Part shown: piece after piece, positions 19,042-29,663 of the stretch
Layout of the letters: each line of letters opens with the position of its first letter
Numbering within the stretch: the stretch's first letter is position 1
From: Veronia pacifica
GTDB taxonomy: Bacteria > Pseudomonadota > Gammaproteobacteria > Enterobacterales > Vibrionaceae
Reading direction: 5' to 3'
Assembly: GCF_001707825.1 (NCBI RefSeq)
Contig: NZ_LYBM01000031.1
Coordinates: 1 to 64,000 of the forward strand
DNA: 64,000 bases
The notes under the pieces: generated by a model
What the model saw: only the letters and a program-made list of their open reading frames with translations
Databases searched by the model: none
Told to the model about the DNA's origin: nothing
Program-made: the position numbers and the translations under genes

Positions 19042-20502
19042 TCACTTACTCAGTGAATCAAACCGTAGCTTCTGTTTTCTAAGTTGGTCGATACGGGCAT
19101 CATACCTTGCCTGATTCAGACTGCCGAGTGGCACCATTTCACTTGCCATGCTGTAGTTGTTAATCGCCTCATTCCAGTTTGCCCTGAGGGCGAATAGCTC
19201 AGCCTGAGCAGCCAGAGAGCCATGACGAATCCCGCTCTTTTCATACGCTTCTTGTAACATCAGCCACGCATTGATGTCGTCGGAGTGATGGTAACTATAC
19301 TGCTGCAGTTTGCTGATGGCAGGCTTGAACTGGCCGACTTTGATCTGTGCACTGGCCAGATTCAGAATCAGCACAGCATTATCCGGGTTAACCTCTAATG
19401 CACTCTCGAGCCTTTTAATCGCTTGGTCTGTTTTCCCCTGAGCCAGATCGAAGTCTGTCATTGCGTCAATATAAAACAAATTTTTAGGCTCAGCTTTGTA
19501 AAGTGGCATGAGTAGTGCCTTAGCCTCTTTGAACCTGCCTTTATCAATATTTATGATAGCTTTGCCGTATTGTAGCGATGGTTTCAGCGAGTCAGGCGCG
19601 ACTTTCAGCTTGCGGTTAAACCAATCAAGTGCCGATTTATGATCAGTGTAACGTGCTAATATCCGCGCTCTGGCGAGCTGATAATCAGCTGACACCGACA
19701 AGGATTTTTTAGGGTAACCTCTGGCTCTTGCTCTGGTGTCAGATACCCTTGCATCTGGTAGCGGGTGTGTTAGCAGGAAGTCTGGCGGAGTAGAGGCATA
19801 GCGATATTTGTCAGCCAGACGGTTAAAGAAAGTTGGCATTGCATTGGTGTCAAACCCGGCACGAGCCAGAATATCTATACCAATGCGGTCGGCCTCTCTT
19901 TCGTTGTCGCGGGTGTAGTTAATTTTACTCTGGATATTAGCGGCGGCTGTGGCATGAGCGGCGGCAATCCCAGCTTCTGGTGCAGCAATAGCTAGTAGTA
20001 CTGATCCGACAGCAGCGGCAATAGTCAGCGGAGAGCGTCTTGCTTGATCTTCCATCGCCCGAGCCAAGTGGCGTTGGGTCTGGTGCGCTATTTCGTGTGC
20101 AACAACTGAAGCAAGTTCACTTTCACTTTCTGCATAAAGAAACAACCCAGAATGAAGCGCGATGTGACCGCCGAAAAAGGCGAACGCGTTGATATCACTT
20201 TTACGAATTAACAAAAAGGAAAATGGGGTTTTTACATCGTTTGCGCTGCCGACCAAACGACTCCCGAGATTGTTAACATAATTTACTAAAAGTGGGTCTG
20301 AGATCATGGGTTGCTGAGCACGCAAAATACGAACAAACGCGTCACCGTATTCGATCTCACGGTCGATAGTTAGCGTGCTTGCCGCCGCCGTGCCTAAGTC
20401 CGGTAATGAGTAGCCAATGGTCGAATCATCAGCCAGTGCTGACGAGCTACTCAGAAAAGCGCCGAAAAGAAGGTAGGCAAGTGATTTACTGACTTTTAGC
20501 AT
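19042..20502 (-). CDS. bepA: Beta-barrel assembly-enhancing protease
   Basis: 486 residues: signal peptide (about 1-24), M48 zinc metalloprotease domain and C-terminal TPR repeats (from about 310). The zinc motif HEIAH is at 136-140, with a third ligand in the NEREAD segment near 201-203. BepA degrades stalled LptD and aids outer-membrane assembly in the periplasm. It lies upstream of yfgD on the same strand and is divergent from the TusA-like/perM genes, as bepA and perM are in E. coli. Confidence 0.95.
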   Translation of the reverse strand: MLKVSKSLAYLLFGAFLSSSSALADDSTIGYSLPDLGTAAASTLTIDREIEYGDAFVRILRAQQPMISDPLLVNYVNNLGSRLVGSANDVKTPFSFLLIRKSDINAFAFFGGHIALHSGLFLYAESESELASVVAHEIAHQTQRHLARAMEDQARRSPLTIAAAVGSVLLAIAAPEAGIAAAHATAAANIQSKINYTRDNEREADRIGIDILARAGFDTNAMPTFFNRLADKYRYASTPPDFLLTHPLPDARVSDTRARARGYPKKSLSVSADYQLARARILARYTDHKSALDWFNRKLKVAPDSLKPSLQYGKAIINIDKGRFKEAKALLMPLYKAEPKNLFYIDAMTDFDLAQGKTDQAIKRLESALEVNPDNAVLILNLASAQIKVGQFKPAISKLQQYSYHHSDDINAWLMLQEAYEKSGIRHGSLAAQAELFALRANWNEAINNYSMASEMVPLGSLNQARYDARIDQLRKQKLRFDSLSK

Positions 20503-20633
20503 AACCTGAAGATGAAACCTTTGTTAAAACATAGGATGTAATCAAATAGACACTTAATTGACGTCAGGGTTTCTTTGGTGTTCCGACTTTTGTCCTTTAC
20601 AATGCAAATGATAATAGCGAGCAGCGAAACATA

Positions 20634-20855
20634 ATGGAAATTCAATCCCTTGATTTAAGAGATCAACGATGTCCAATGAGCCTTCTCATGGTGAAAAGGG
20701 CGAGTGCTATGTTAGAAAAAGGGCAAAAACTTGAAATTATGTTATCCGACAAAGCTGCTGAGGCGGATATTCAACGATACCTGCTGAGTAACGCTTTTCT
20801 GGTATCAAAATCAACTGACGCTGTTGCGACAGTCTTATTAGTTATCAAACAGTAA
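20634..20855 (+). CDS. TusA-family sulfur carrier-like protein
   Basis: 73 residues. It starts MEIQSLDLRDQRCPMSLLMVK, and the family CP motif (Cys14-Pro15) could carry a persulfide. It is short, with the beta-alpha-beta-alpha-beta-beta layout expected of TusA/SirA/YedF proteins. It is not tusA itself by context; the specific partner is unknown. It lies 12 bp before perM and is probably co-transcribed. Confidence 0.85.
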   Translation: MEIQSLDLRDQRCPMSLLMVKRASAMLEKGQKLEIMLSDKAAEADIQRYLLSNAFLVSKSTDAVATVLLVIKQ

Positions 20856-20867
20856 ACGGGAAGAAGA

Positions 20868-21938
20868 ATGTTTGAAATGCTCAGCCGTTGGTATAAACGA
20901 CGGTTTTCCGACCCTCATGCGGTGAGTCTGGTCATGTTACTCATCACCGGATTTATTATTATCTACTTTTTTGGCAGCCTGTTAACCCCGCTGCTGGTGG
21001 CTATTGTTATCGCGTACCTCTTGGAGTGGCCAGTCAACCGGATGATCAGTCTTGGTCTCAACCGGTCTGTTTCCGTTTCTGTGGTGTTATTTCTCTTTGC
21101 TGGCGTGATGTTAATCGCGTTTCTGGGGCTAGTTCCGACTATCTGGACGCAGGTTGTCAATTTGATGGCCGACCTGCCGAAAATGTTTAATGGCCTGCAA
21201 AGCTACGTTTCACAATTACCAGAAGAATATCCAGATCTTATTCAACCTCATATGGTTACGACACTGATCGATACCATGCAAGATAGAGTACTTAAATTAG
21301 GTGAGAGTGTAGTAACAAGTTCTTTATCTTCACTGGTGAGTCTGGTTACCGTCATGATTTATCTGATACTGGTGCCGCTGCTCGCTTTCTTTTTACTGAA
21401 AGATAAAGATCAGATGATGTCAGCATTTTTTCGGGTGCTGCCCCGTAATCGGCGATTGACCGACAAGGTGGGCGTCGAAATGAATATGCAAATCACTAAC
21501 TACATTCGCGGCAAAGTGACTGAGATCATGATTGTGGGGATTGCTACATATATCACCTTCTCCATTCTCGACCTCAGATATGCCGCGTTGCTGAGTGTTG
21601 CAACAGGTTTGTCGGTATTGATTCCTTACATCGGCGCTGTTGCAGTGACTGTCCCAATTTTCTTCGTCGCCCTGTTTCAGTGGGGGCTGACGCCGGAACT
21701 GGGTTACATGATGTTGGCGTATGGTATTATTCAGGCACTTGACGGTAACCTGTTGGTACCTTTGCTTTTTTCTGAGGCGGTGAACCTCCACCCAGTCGCA
21801 ATTATCGTTGCGGTATTGTTTTTCGGTGGTTTGTGGGGGTTTTGGGGGGTGTTCTTTGCCATCCCACTCGCCACACTGGTGAAAGCTGTCTGGAATGCGT
21901 TTCCGACACCAGATATGGAGGAAGCCGCCGAGTCATAA
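20868..21938 (+). CDS. perM: AI-2E family transporter PerM
   Basis: 356 residues with about seven or eight transmembrane segments. The family features are the N-terminal pair of helices, a soluble region (about 85-150) and a C-terminal segment with LIPYIGAVAVTVP and ALDGNLLVP. Members were proposed to export small molecules such as AI-2 or act as Na+/H+ antiporters; the substrate here is not known. GGGAAGAAG precedes the ATG. Position downstream of bepA matches E. coli perM. Confidence 0.9.
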   Translation: MFEMLSRWYKRRFSDPHAVSLVMLLITGFIIIYFFGSLLTPLLVAIVIAYLLEWPVNRMISLGLNRSVSVSVVLFLFAGVMLIAFLGLVPTIWTQVVNLMADLPKMFNGLQSYVSQLPEEYPDLIQPHMVTTLIDTMQDRVLKLGESVVTSSLSSLVSLVTVMIYLILVPLLAFFLLKDKDQMMSAFFRVLPRNRRLTDKVGVEMNMQITNYIRGKVTEIMIVGIATYITFSILDLRYAALLSVATGLSVLIPYIGAVAVTVPIFFVALFQWGLTPELGYMMLAYGIIQALDGNLLVPLLFSEAVNLHPVAIIVAVLFFGGLWGFWGVFFAIPLATLVKAVWNAFPTPDMEEAAES

Positions 21939-21985
21939 CGGTTATAGCATCTCACATTAAGGACTGCTCTGTACTCACGGAGGTT

Positions 21986-23493
21986 ATGGAGCAGGTTTTA
22001 CACAATGTGCGTGTCAAAGAGAGCATAAAATTGGAAAACACACATCCTATTGGCGAAAATTCTCAGGCGGATTTTCGTGTTGGCATAGTAGGCGGTGGTA
22101 TTGCTGGGTCTACAGCTGCCCTTCGTTTATCAGCACTTGGCGTCAAAACCTTGCTATTTGAAGCCAGTGATCACTTAGTAAGTGGTCCCCCGATTTGTCA
22201 CCTCCATGCTGGTGGTAATTTATACAGGGAAATCAGCGAGCAGCAGTGTCTCTCGCTACTCGAGCAGTCCATTAATCTGGTTCGTGCTTATCCAACGTCA
22301 GTTAATCGAAGGCCTACAGTTATCGCTGTGCCTCTCGGTGACGAAGGGGAACCTACCGATATTCTTCCAAGGCTAAATACTTTGCGTCAGCATTATCAGT
22401 CGCTTGTCAGCAACGATGCACGTAACAATGTCTTGGGCAATCCGGACAACTACTATCGCTTATATGATAGAGAGCAAATGGAAGCTCTGGCTCAGCAGAC
22501 GTTGCCAGAATCCCCGCAGTCGCCAGACGACTGGATGATACCTGTCGCCAAGTTTATGTCGCTCGATAAGTTGAAATACCCCGTTGTCTTGGTTGAAGAG
22601 TACGGTGTGAGTGTGTTTCGTTTATCGTCTGCCGTAAAAATCGCCCTTGCCAGCCATACCACCTGCCAAGTGAAGGTTAATCACTCGGTCAGTGATATCG
22701 TTGAAGATGGGGCAGGGTGGCAAATTAAAACCCGCGATAAACAAGGCCGCTTAAACAACCATAAAGTAGATTTCGTCATTAATGCCAGTGGTTTCCGAAC
22801 GGGTGAGGTCGATAATCTGGTAAGAGCGAGTAAGAACCGGCTCGTAGAATATAAGGCGGCGTACGTCGCCCATTGGCCTTCGCAACGCGGCCAGTGGCCT
22901 GAAGTGATTGTGCACGGGAAGCGCGGAACACCGAAAGGCATGGCTCAGCTTACCCCCTATCCGCAAGGTTTCTTTCAGCTGCACGGCATGACACAGTCAG
23001 TGACCTTATTTGAGGGCGGTTTAGCCCAAAGCACAGAGCGGGACGCACAACCTCGATTACCTAATAACCTCATCAGCAAAGTGACTGAGGCTGGGACAAC
23101 GACGAATTGAGAGTCAGAACAGAGCGTGCAATTTCACACTTTGCTCAATGGATGCCTGTGTTCGAAGAAGCTGAAGTGGGCGGAAAACCTCTATGCGGAG
23201 CACAACAGATACCTGGCACCGACCCCAGCCTTCGAGCTGCTGATACCTCATTTATTGGTAACAACTATGCGAGAATGGAAACGGTGAAGGCGTCGTCTGC
23301 GTTGGTTGCAGCGGATAAAATCGTTCGTCATCTTAATGGATTGAAACTCGTTGAGCTTTACGACGGATGGGAAGACCCTGCGAATTTATCTACCTCATCC
23401 CTCGATGCAAAAGAAGTGGTGTCTATAGCCCGTGGTCTTGCCACGTCCCGCGGTTATCCGGATGCATTAGCTGAGCCGCTACCTGCCTTTTAA
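21986..23493 (+). pseudogene. FAD-dependent oxidoreductase, interrupted by a single-base frameshift
   Basis: A DadA-like Rossmann FAD protein. The dinucleotide motif VGIVGGGIAGST is near residue 33, and the distinctive PPICHLHAGGN block follows. The first frame stops at 23110 after TEAGTTTN. The natural continuation GWDNDELRVRTERA lies in the -1 frame from 23089, so one base is missing near 23088. Repaired length is about 502 residues. The C-terminal part (GAQQIPG, then a redox-site-like segment) is intact. Either a recent null mutation or a sequencing error. Reaction unknown. Start 21986 is the first ATG after perM; GGAGG is unusually close, so a later start is possible. Confidence 0.75.
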
Positions 23494-23510
23494 AGATATT
23501 TATCTGATAT

Positions 23511-23541
23511 AAAAAACCGGCGAATATGCCGGTTTTTTTAA
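23511..23541. terminator. Bidirectional terminator between the FAD oxidoreductase gene and bcp
   Basis: An AAAAACCGGC / GCCGGTTTTT stem with A and T runs between convergent genes. Confidence 0.92.
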
Positions 23542-23554
23542 TTAAAGCTGAGTA

Positions 23555-24028
23555 TTACGCGTTTTCTTTGAGGTAACTGATCACAACATCGTGGTGATCT
23601 TTGGTTTTAAACTTATCGAAGACATGTCCAATGTTGCCTTCTTTGTTTACCAAAAAGCTGATGCGGTGAATGCCATCGTACTCTTTGCCCATAAACTTCT
23701 TGAGGCCCCAAACGCCAAATGCGTCGGCAACAGCGTGGTCTTCGTCACTCAACAAAGTAAAATTCAGTTCATCACGCTCGGTAAATTTTGTCAGACGTTT
23801 TACTGCATCAGGGCTGATGCCTAAAACAACGGTATCTAACGCGTCTAGTTCTGCTTTGCTGTCACGCAATGAACAGGCCTGAGTTGTGCAGCCGGGAGTC
23901 ATGGCTTTAGGATAGAAGTAAACCAGTACGTTTTTGTCACCTTTAAACTGGCTTAGGGTTACGTCGCTTCCATTTTGGTCCTGAAGCGTAAAATCAGGAG
24001 CGGGAGTGCCGGCCGTCAGGGTTTGCAT
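23555..24028 (-). CDS. bcp: Thioredoxin-dependent peroxiredoxin Bcp
   Basis: 157 residues, the usual BCP/PrxQ size. It reduces peroxides with thioredoxin. Peroxidatic Cys47 lies in PKAMTPGCTTQAC and the probable resolving cysteine is Cys52, the PrxQ spacing. GGAAAGAAT precedes the ATG. In E. coli and many vibrios gcvR lies between bcp and dapA; here that space (24029-24259) holds no gene. Confidence 0.96.
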   Translation of the reverse strand: MQTLTAGTPAPDFTLQDQNGSDVTLSQFKGDKNVLVYFYPKAMTPGCTTQACSLRDSKAELDALDTVVLGISPDAVKRLTKFTERDELNFTLLSDEDHAVADAFGVWGLKKFMGKEYDGIHRISFLVNKEGNIGHVFDKFKTKDHHDVVISYLKENA

Positions 24029-24259
24029 ATTCTTTCCTTATTGTGTCTTTTTGAAGTTCTAGTGGACTGCTCTTCATTGATTAAAGAACAAGCGTAAGGC
24101 CTCAACCTTGCCAGTTTCAATACGTAGACAGTGACAATAACGCTCAATGAGACGGTGATCAACTACGCAAAGCAAGGGTTTACTTACCGAGCCCACGCTT
24201 GTCTTTGACCAGCGGCATAAAGTACCATGAAGAGACAAATAAAAGATTGGAGTAAAGGC

Positions 24260-25138
24260 ATGTTTTCAGGAAGCATCGTTGCGTTATTGACACCAATGGA
24301 TTCGTCAGGGGAAGTCGATTATACGAGTCTTAAGAAATTGGTGGATTTTCACGTTGACGCAGGGACTGATGCGATTGTTGCTGTTGGCACAACGGGTGAA
24401 TCAGCGACAGTAACAGTTGAAGAACACATTAAAATTGTCCTGAAGACACTGGAATTTGCTGATGGCCGGATTCCTGTCATTGCGGGAACTGGCGCTAATG
24501 CGACGCATGAAGCAATCACCTTTAGCAAAATGTTTGCGGGTTCAGGTATCGCAGGCTGCCTGAGTGTCGTGCCTTACTACAATAAGCCGTCTCAGGAAGG
24601 CCTCTATCAGCATTATAAGGCTATTTCAGAGTCATCTGAGTTACCACAAATTCTTTACAACGTACCTGGACGTACCGTTGCAGACATGTTGCCTGAAACA
24701 GTTGCACGTTTATCTGAATTCGATAATATCGTCGGCCTTAAAGACGCCACGGGTGACATGAGCAGAGTGAAGCTCCACCGTGAACTTTGCGGCGAAGATT
24801 TTGTCCTACTCAGCGGCGATGATATGACTGGGCTTGATTTCATCGCTGAGGGTGGACACGGCGTGGTCTCTGTGGTGAATAATATTGCAGCTGCGGATAT
24901 GGCTCAAATGATGAAGCTCGCACTTGCAGGTCAAATGGACCAAGCAAGAGTGATTAACGAGCGACTGATGCCTCTGCATAAAGAGCTGTTCGTTGAAGCA
25001 AATCCGATCCCTGTTAAATGGGCTGCGCATCAAATGAAACTGATTGATAATGGCACCCTCCGTCTGCCGTTGACAGAGCTGGACAACACATTCCAGCCAA
25101 CTGTTATGCAGGCACTTACTCAAGCCGGAATGGTATAG
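24260..25138 (+). CDS. dapA: 4-hydroxy-tetrahydrodipicolinate synthase
   Basis: 292 residues, the same length as E. coli DapA. It condenses pyruvate with aspartate semialdehyde in the lysine/diaminopimelate pathway. The Schiff-base lysine is in VGLKDATGD near 161, the catalytic Tyr in ILYNVPGRT near 133, and the TTGES motif is near 45. The ATG at 24260 has GGAGTAAAGG upstream; an extension to 24227 is rejected. It is followed 15 bp later by bamC, as in E. coli. Confidence 0.97.
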   Translation: MFSGSIVALLTPMDSSGEVDYTSLKKLVDFHVDAGTDAIVAVGTTGESATVTVEEHIKIVLKTLEFADGRIPVIAGTGANATHEAITFSKMFAGSGIAGCLSVVPYYNKPSQEGLYQHYKAISESSELPQILYNVPGRTVADMLPETVARLSEFDNIVGLKDATGDMSRVKLHRELCGEDFVLLSGDDMTGLDFIAEGGHGVVSVVNNIAAADMAQMMKLALAGQMDQARVINERLMPLHKELFVEANPIPVKWAAHQMKLIDNGTLRLPLTELDNTFQPTVMQALTQAGMV

Positions 25139-25153
25139 AGGATATACTCGCCG

Positions 25154-26173
25154 ATGAAATCCATGTTTAAGCTACCTGCCAGCGCATTAATAATATCTCT
25201 GGCAGGTTGCGCGGGTGGTGTTGATACAAAACATCAGGCCAAGGATGATTTTTCTTATCTTAAAACGCCACCACTAATCGAGCTAACGCCGCTGCCGGAC
25301 CAGAAACCGTCCCAGCCAAGTATCTTTTCGGTGCCGCAAGGTAACTTCCCGGGTGATTTTGGAAGCCGGGTTGATATAAGACCACCTCTTCAGGTGCTGG
25401 GAACTATACCGGGCTCAAGAATAAAGAACGACGGTCGTGGTGTTACCGTGTGGGTAGATACCGAGAAAAAATCTGATCGTCTCTGGGATACTGTGACCAG
25501 CTTGGCCACAGACAAAGCGTTTCCTGTCGTCAGTCAGCAAAGCGAAACTATCAAAACAGACTGGATAAGTTGGCCGGATTCGGGTTCACTGAAAGTGAAG
25601 TATGAGGTTGACCGACTCTCTGCGAACAAGCGTTACGGGCTTAGTTTGACCGTGACGGATTGGCAGGGAACCCCTGATGGCAAGGTACCCGATAAGAATG
25701 TACGCCAACGCTACAATGCGACTATGGCCAATTTGATCACTGAAGCCTACGACAAGAACGTCCGCATAGAAGCTCGCCAGCGAGCGGTTGCGATGAATAA
25801 AAATATCCCCATGACCTTGGGCAAGGACCGTGGTGGATTACCTGTTATTATTGCCAGAGCGCCTTACGATATTGTTTGGGAGCGTTTGCCCGGCATACTC
25901 GAGTTGATAGGTTTTAGTGTCGAATATCGTAATCGTTCACAAGGAACAATTAACGCTGAGTTTGAAGCACCCAACGAGCAACTATGGCAGAACATAGGTG
26001 ATAGTGAACTGGAATTTAAGCGCAGTAAGTATGTACTCTTGCTGGGTGATCTTGGTAACCGTACATCAATCAACGTGACTGATGCGAAGGGCAAGCCAAT
26101 CAGCGAGCAGGCACTGTCTAACTTGGTACCAGTACTTTCTGCTGGTGTCAGCCGTCAAAGTGACGGGAAATAA
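25154..26173 (+). CDS. bamC: Outer-membrane assembly lipoprotein BamC
   Basis: 339 residues with a lipoprotein signal (lipobox SLAGC, Cys19). An unstructured proline-rich N-terminal stretch that in E. coli contacts BamD is followed by two helix-grip domains. It is a component of the BAM complex that inserts beta-barrel proteins. Sequence similarity within the family is modest, so the call rests on the lipobox, domain layout and the conserved dapA-bamC-purC order. Confidence 0.9.
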   Translation: MKSMFKLPASALIISLAGCAGGVDTKHQAKDDFSYLKTPPLIELTPLPDQKPSQPSIFSVPQGNFPGDFGSRVDIRPPLQVLGTIPGSRIKNDGRGVTVWVDTEKKSDRLWDTVTSLATDKAFPVVSQQSETIKTDWISWPDSGSLKVKYEVDRLSANKRYGLSLTVTDWQGTPDGKVPDKNVRQRYNATMANLITEAYDKNVRIEARQRAVAMNKNIPMTLGKDRGGLPVIIARAPYDIVWERLPGILELIGFSVEYRNRSQGTINAEFEAPNEQLWQNIGDSELEFKRSKYVLLLGDLGNRTSINVTDAKGKPISEQALSNLVPVLSAGVSRQSDGK

Positions 26174-26179
26174 TTTACT

Positions 26180-26206
26180 GAGGACGCAATAGCGTCCTCT
26201 ATTTTT
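26180..26206 (+). terminator. Terminator after bamC
   Basis: GAGGACGC / GCGTCCTC eight-base stem followed by TATTTTTAT, 6 bp after the bamC stop and before purC. Confidence 0.8.
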
Positions 26207-26231
26207 ATCGCCTTATTGAGGGATTTGGGTA

Positions 26232-26948
26232 ATGGAAAAACGTGCCGAGTTGTATCGTGGCAAAGCGAAATCAGTCTTCACTACTGACGATGAGAATCGC
26301 TTTATTTTGCATTTCCGCAACGATACTTCCGCATTTGATGGAGAAATCATTGAGCAATTGGACAGAAAAGGCGAGGTGAACAACAAGTTCAATCACTTTA
26401 TTATGACCAAGCTTGAAGAGGCGGGTATTCCGACTCAGATGGACTCACTGCTTTCTGACACTGAAGCGTTAGTGAAAAAGCTGGACATGATCCCTGTTGA
26501 GTGTGTAGTGCGCAATGTCGCAGCAGGTTCGTTATGTCGCCGACTGGGTGTGGAAGAAGGTACTGAACTGACGCCGTCAACGTTTGAACTCTTCCTGAAA
26601 AATGACGAACTTCATGATCCAATGGTGAATGAGTCACTTTGTGAGTCGCTTGGCTTTGCATCTCAAGAGCAATTGGCTGAGATGAAGAAGAGAACCTATG
26701 AGGTAAATACCGTTCTTAAAAAGCTGTTCGATGATGCTGGTATGATTCTGGTTGACTATAAACTTGAGTTTGGTGTCGATGTTGATGGCAATATTGTTTT
26801 GGGTGATGAATTCAGCCCTGATGGCTGCCGTCTCTGGGATAAAGATACCCGTGAAAAAATGGACAAGGACAGATTCCGTCAGGGGTTGGGTGGTGTTGTC
26901 GAATCCTACATTGAAGTCGCGCGTCGTATTGGCTTGGACTTGAGTTAA
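26232..26948 (+). CDS. purC: SAICAR synthetase
   Basis: 238 residues, typical for the short bacterial form. It joins CAIR and aspartate with ATP to form SAICAR in purine synthesis. Signatures are [10 protein letters not shown] at the N-terminus, [11 protein letters not shown], and the VDYKLEFG and [12 protein letters not shown] motifs. No PurR box is seen in the 58 bp upstream, but a perfect one lies 27 bp after its stop codon. Confidence 0.96.
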   Translation: MEKRAELYRGKAKSVFTTDDENRFILHFRNDTSAFDGEIIEQLDRKGEVNNKFNHFIMTKLEEAGIPTQMDSLLSDTEALVKKLDMIPVECVVRNVAAGSLCRRLGVEEGTELTPSTFELFLKNDELHDPMVNESLCESLGFASQEQLAEMKKRTYEVNTVLKKLFDDAGMILVDYKLEFGVDVDGNIVLGDEFSPDGCRLWDKDTREKMDKDRFRQGLGGVVESYIEVARRIGLDLS

Positions 26949-26974
26949 CGCAAGAGATTTTTTTACCACGAAAA

Positions 26975-26990
26975 AAGCAAACGTTTGCTT
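26975..26990. promoter_or_regulatory. Perfect palindromic PurR box downstream of purC
   Basis: AAGCAAACGTTTGCTT is fully palindromic and matches every fixed position of ANGCAANCGNTTNCNT. It lies between the purC stop and the shared terminator at 27004-27030, so it is not in a promoter position for either flanking gene. It could also be read by another LacI-family repressor. Confidence 0.7.
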
Positions 26991-27003
26991 TGTGTTGAAG
27001 ATA

Positions 27004-27030
27004 AAAAGGCGACCTCAGGTCGCTTTTTTT
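27004..27030. terminator. Bidirectional terminator between purC and the DUF2897 gene
   Basis: AAAGGCGACC / GGTCGCTTT stem with T7 on the plus strand and a T-run on the minus strand between convergent genes. Confidence 0.92.
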
Positions 27031-27045
27031 AATGAGGAAAAACAA

Positions 27046-27237
27046 TTAGATAAATGATGACTCGTCGTCGTCCTTATCATCGTCGTTCTTTTTTCCTGAT
27101 TTATCCTGCTCTTTTTGAGTTGGCTTTTCTTTGAGACCAAATTTTGCATTGGCGGTATATTTGAGGGCCATGATATTTCCCACCACAACAGCAACAACGA
27201 TGGCAATGATCACGTAAGGGTTGGTGAGTAAGTCCAT
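27046..27237 (-). CDS. DUF2897 family small membrane protein
   Basis: 63 residues: one N-terminal transmembrane helix (about 7-25, rich in V, I, A) and a strongly charged lysine/aspartate tail that should face the cytosol or periplasm. It matches the DUF2897 family by size and layout; function is unknown. It starts one base after the M15 peptidase stop, so it is the last gene of the yffB-dapE-M15 cluster. Confidence 0.8.
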   Translation of the reverse strand: MDLLTNPYVIIAIVVAVVVGNIMALKYTANAKFGLKEKPTQKEQDKSGKKNDDDKDDDESSFI

Positions 27238-27238
27238 G

Positions 27239-27904
27239 TTAATACTCGCAGATGTTACTGATATAACGAGAATATATCGAATCTAACTCGGAGACGATAG
27301 TTGCATTGCCCAGTACTGCGCTTTCCGACAATACATGGGATAACAAATCGGGGGTTAGCGCCTGAAGGTAAGGAAATGAAGTCGCCTTATGGCTGATATG
27401 CCAGGGCTCGCGGGCTACGCCGCCTAAATCTTTCTGATAAGGCCTGAAAAAGCCAAAGCGTTCAATGTTGCTGTCTAACCATAGCGAGAACGCTGCCTGA
27501 TGACCGTCATCGTATTCCCACGGCTCAAGTTTCAATCCAGTTTCTTTTGGTAGGAGATTCTTTGCATAGACATCGACATCTGTTCCCCAATGGTGTCGGC
27601 TGGCACCGGGAAGTGCAGACCACCTTAGTATGGCATGGATCTTTTCACTGTCTGTGAGAAGAGATGGATCGATGACAGTGCCCGCATCATCAAGAATGGG
27701 GCGTCTGCCATCAAATTTACTGTTCCAGATCAGGCACTGTCGATCGAAGTCTCTGAAGCTGCTGGCAATAGACAAGGAGAACCCAGCATTTTCAGCCGCT
27801 TCGCGCAGCATAGCGAAGTCGGCAACAACGTGGTGGTTCAACCAATGGTCGCCAACTTGCGTGAGGTGTGCAGTGTCTCGTCCGGTCAGTGCCGCTGGAG
27901 TCAT
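27239..27904 (-). CDS. M15-family metallopeptidase (D-alanyl-D-alanine carboxypeptidase-like)
   Basis: 221 residues of the VanY/M15B type. Zinc-site motifs are SSFRDFDRQ, ASRHHWGTDVD (His and Asp ligands) and EPWHISH. Such enzymes trim D-Ala from peptidoglycan peptides. No signal peptide is evident, which is odd for an envelope enzyme and may mean it acts on recycled cytosolic muropeptides; this is inference. It starts one base after the dapE stop and is co-transcribed with it. Confidence 0.85.
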   Translation of the reverse strand: MTPAALTGRDTAHLTQVGDHWLNHHVVADFAMLREAAENAGFSLSIASSFRDFDRQCLIWNSKFDGRRPILDDAGTVIDPSLLTDSEKIHAILRWSALPGASRHHWGTDVDVYAKNLLPKETGLKLEPWEYDDGHQAAFSLWLDSNIERFGFFRPYQKDLGGVAREPWHISHKATSFPYLQALTPDLLSHVLSESAVLGNATIVSELDSIYSRYISNICEY

Positions 27905-27905
27905 A

Positions 27906-29072
<1,167 letters not shown>

Positions 29073-29420
29073 TTAATCAAAAATCACTTGGTACTGCTCG
29101 GGCTTGAATCCGAGGTAATAGTCGCCATTGTGTTCGAGTAATGGACGTTTAATCATTGCTGGATGAATGAGCATTAGTGCAGCTGCATTGTCCTGATTAA
29201 GGTTGTTCTTTTGTTCATCACTTAACTGGCGGTATGTTGTGCCACGTTTATTCACCAGTGCTTCCCAGCCTAGTGAATCAATAAATTTCTGGACCATTGC
29301 TTGGTCGATGCCGTCTTTACGGTAATCATGAAACACGAATTGTTTTTCTTCCGCTTCAAGCCACTTCAGCGCTTTTTTTATCGTGTCACAATTTTTGATC
29401 CCATAAACCACTGTCGCCAT
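29073..29420 (-). CDS. yffB: ArsC-family reductase YffB
   Basis: 115 residues of the Spx/ArsC thioredoxin-like family. It starts MATVVYGIKNCDTIKKA, with the candidate catalytic Cys at residue 11, and has IKRPLLEHN near the C-terminus. The ATG at 29420 has GGAGA upstream; an extension to 29459 is rejected. The substrate is unknown; the E. coli homologue has been linked to glutathione. It leads the dapE operon. Confidence 0.9.
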   Translation of the reverse strand: MATVVYGIKNCDTIKKALKWLEAEEKQFVFHDYRKDGIDQAMVQKFIDSLGWEALVNKRGTTYRQLSDEQKNNLNQDNAAALMLIHPAMIKRPLLEHNGDYYLGFKPEQYQVIFD

Positions 29421-29663
29421 CTGCTGTGTCTCCAATAATGCGTTTACTTTGTGGAGCATAGAGTGACACTGCGTTAGCTGTAAAGCAAGAGAGACAGCAT
29501 GGCAAGCCTCTTCCTATGTTGCTATCAGATATACTGATTAGGTGCAGCAAAATTAATAACGTTACATAACAGGCACGAAAAGTTTGAGCAAAGTGTAATT
29601 TGTTACCGAGCTGAAATGCTATCTTAACGGAGTAATTATCGGCTTTGAGACAGTGAAATAAGT

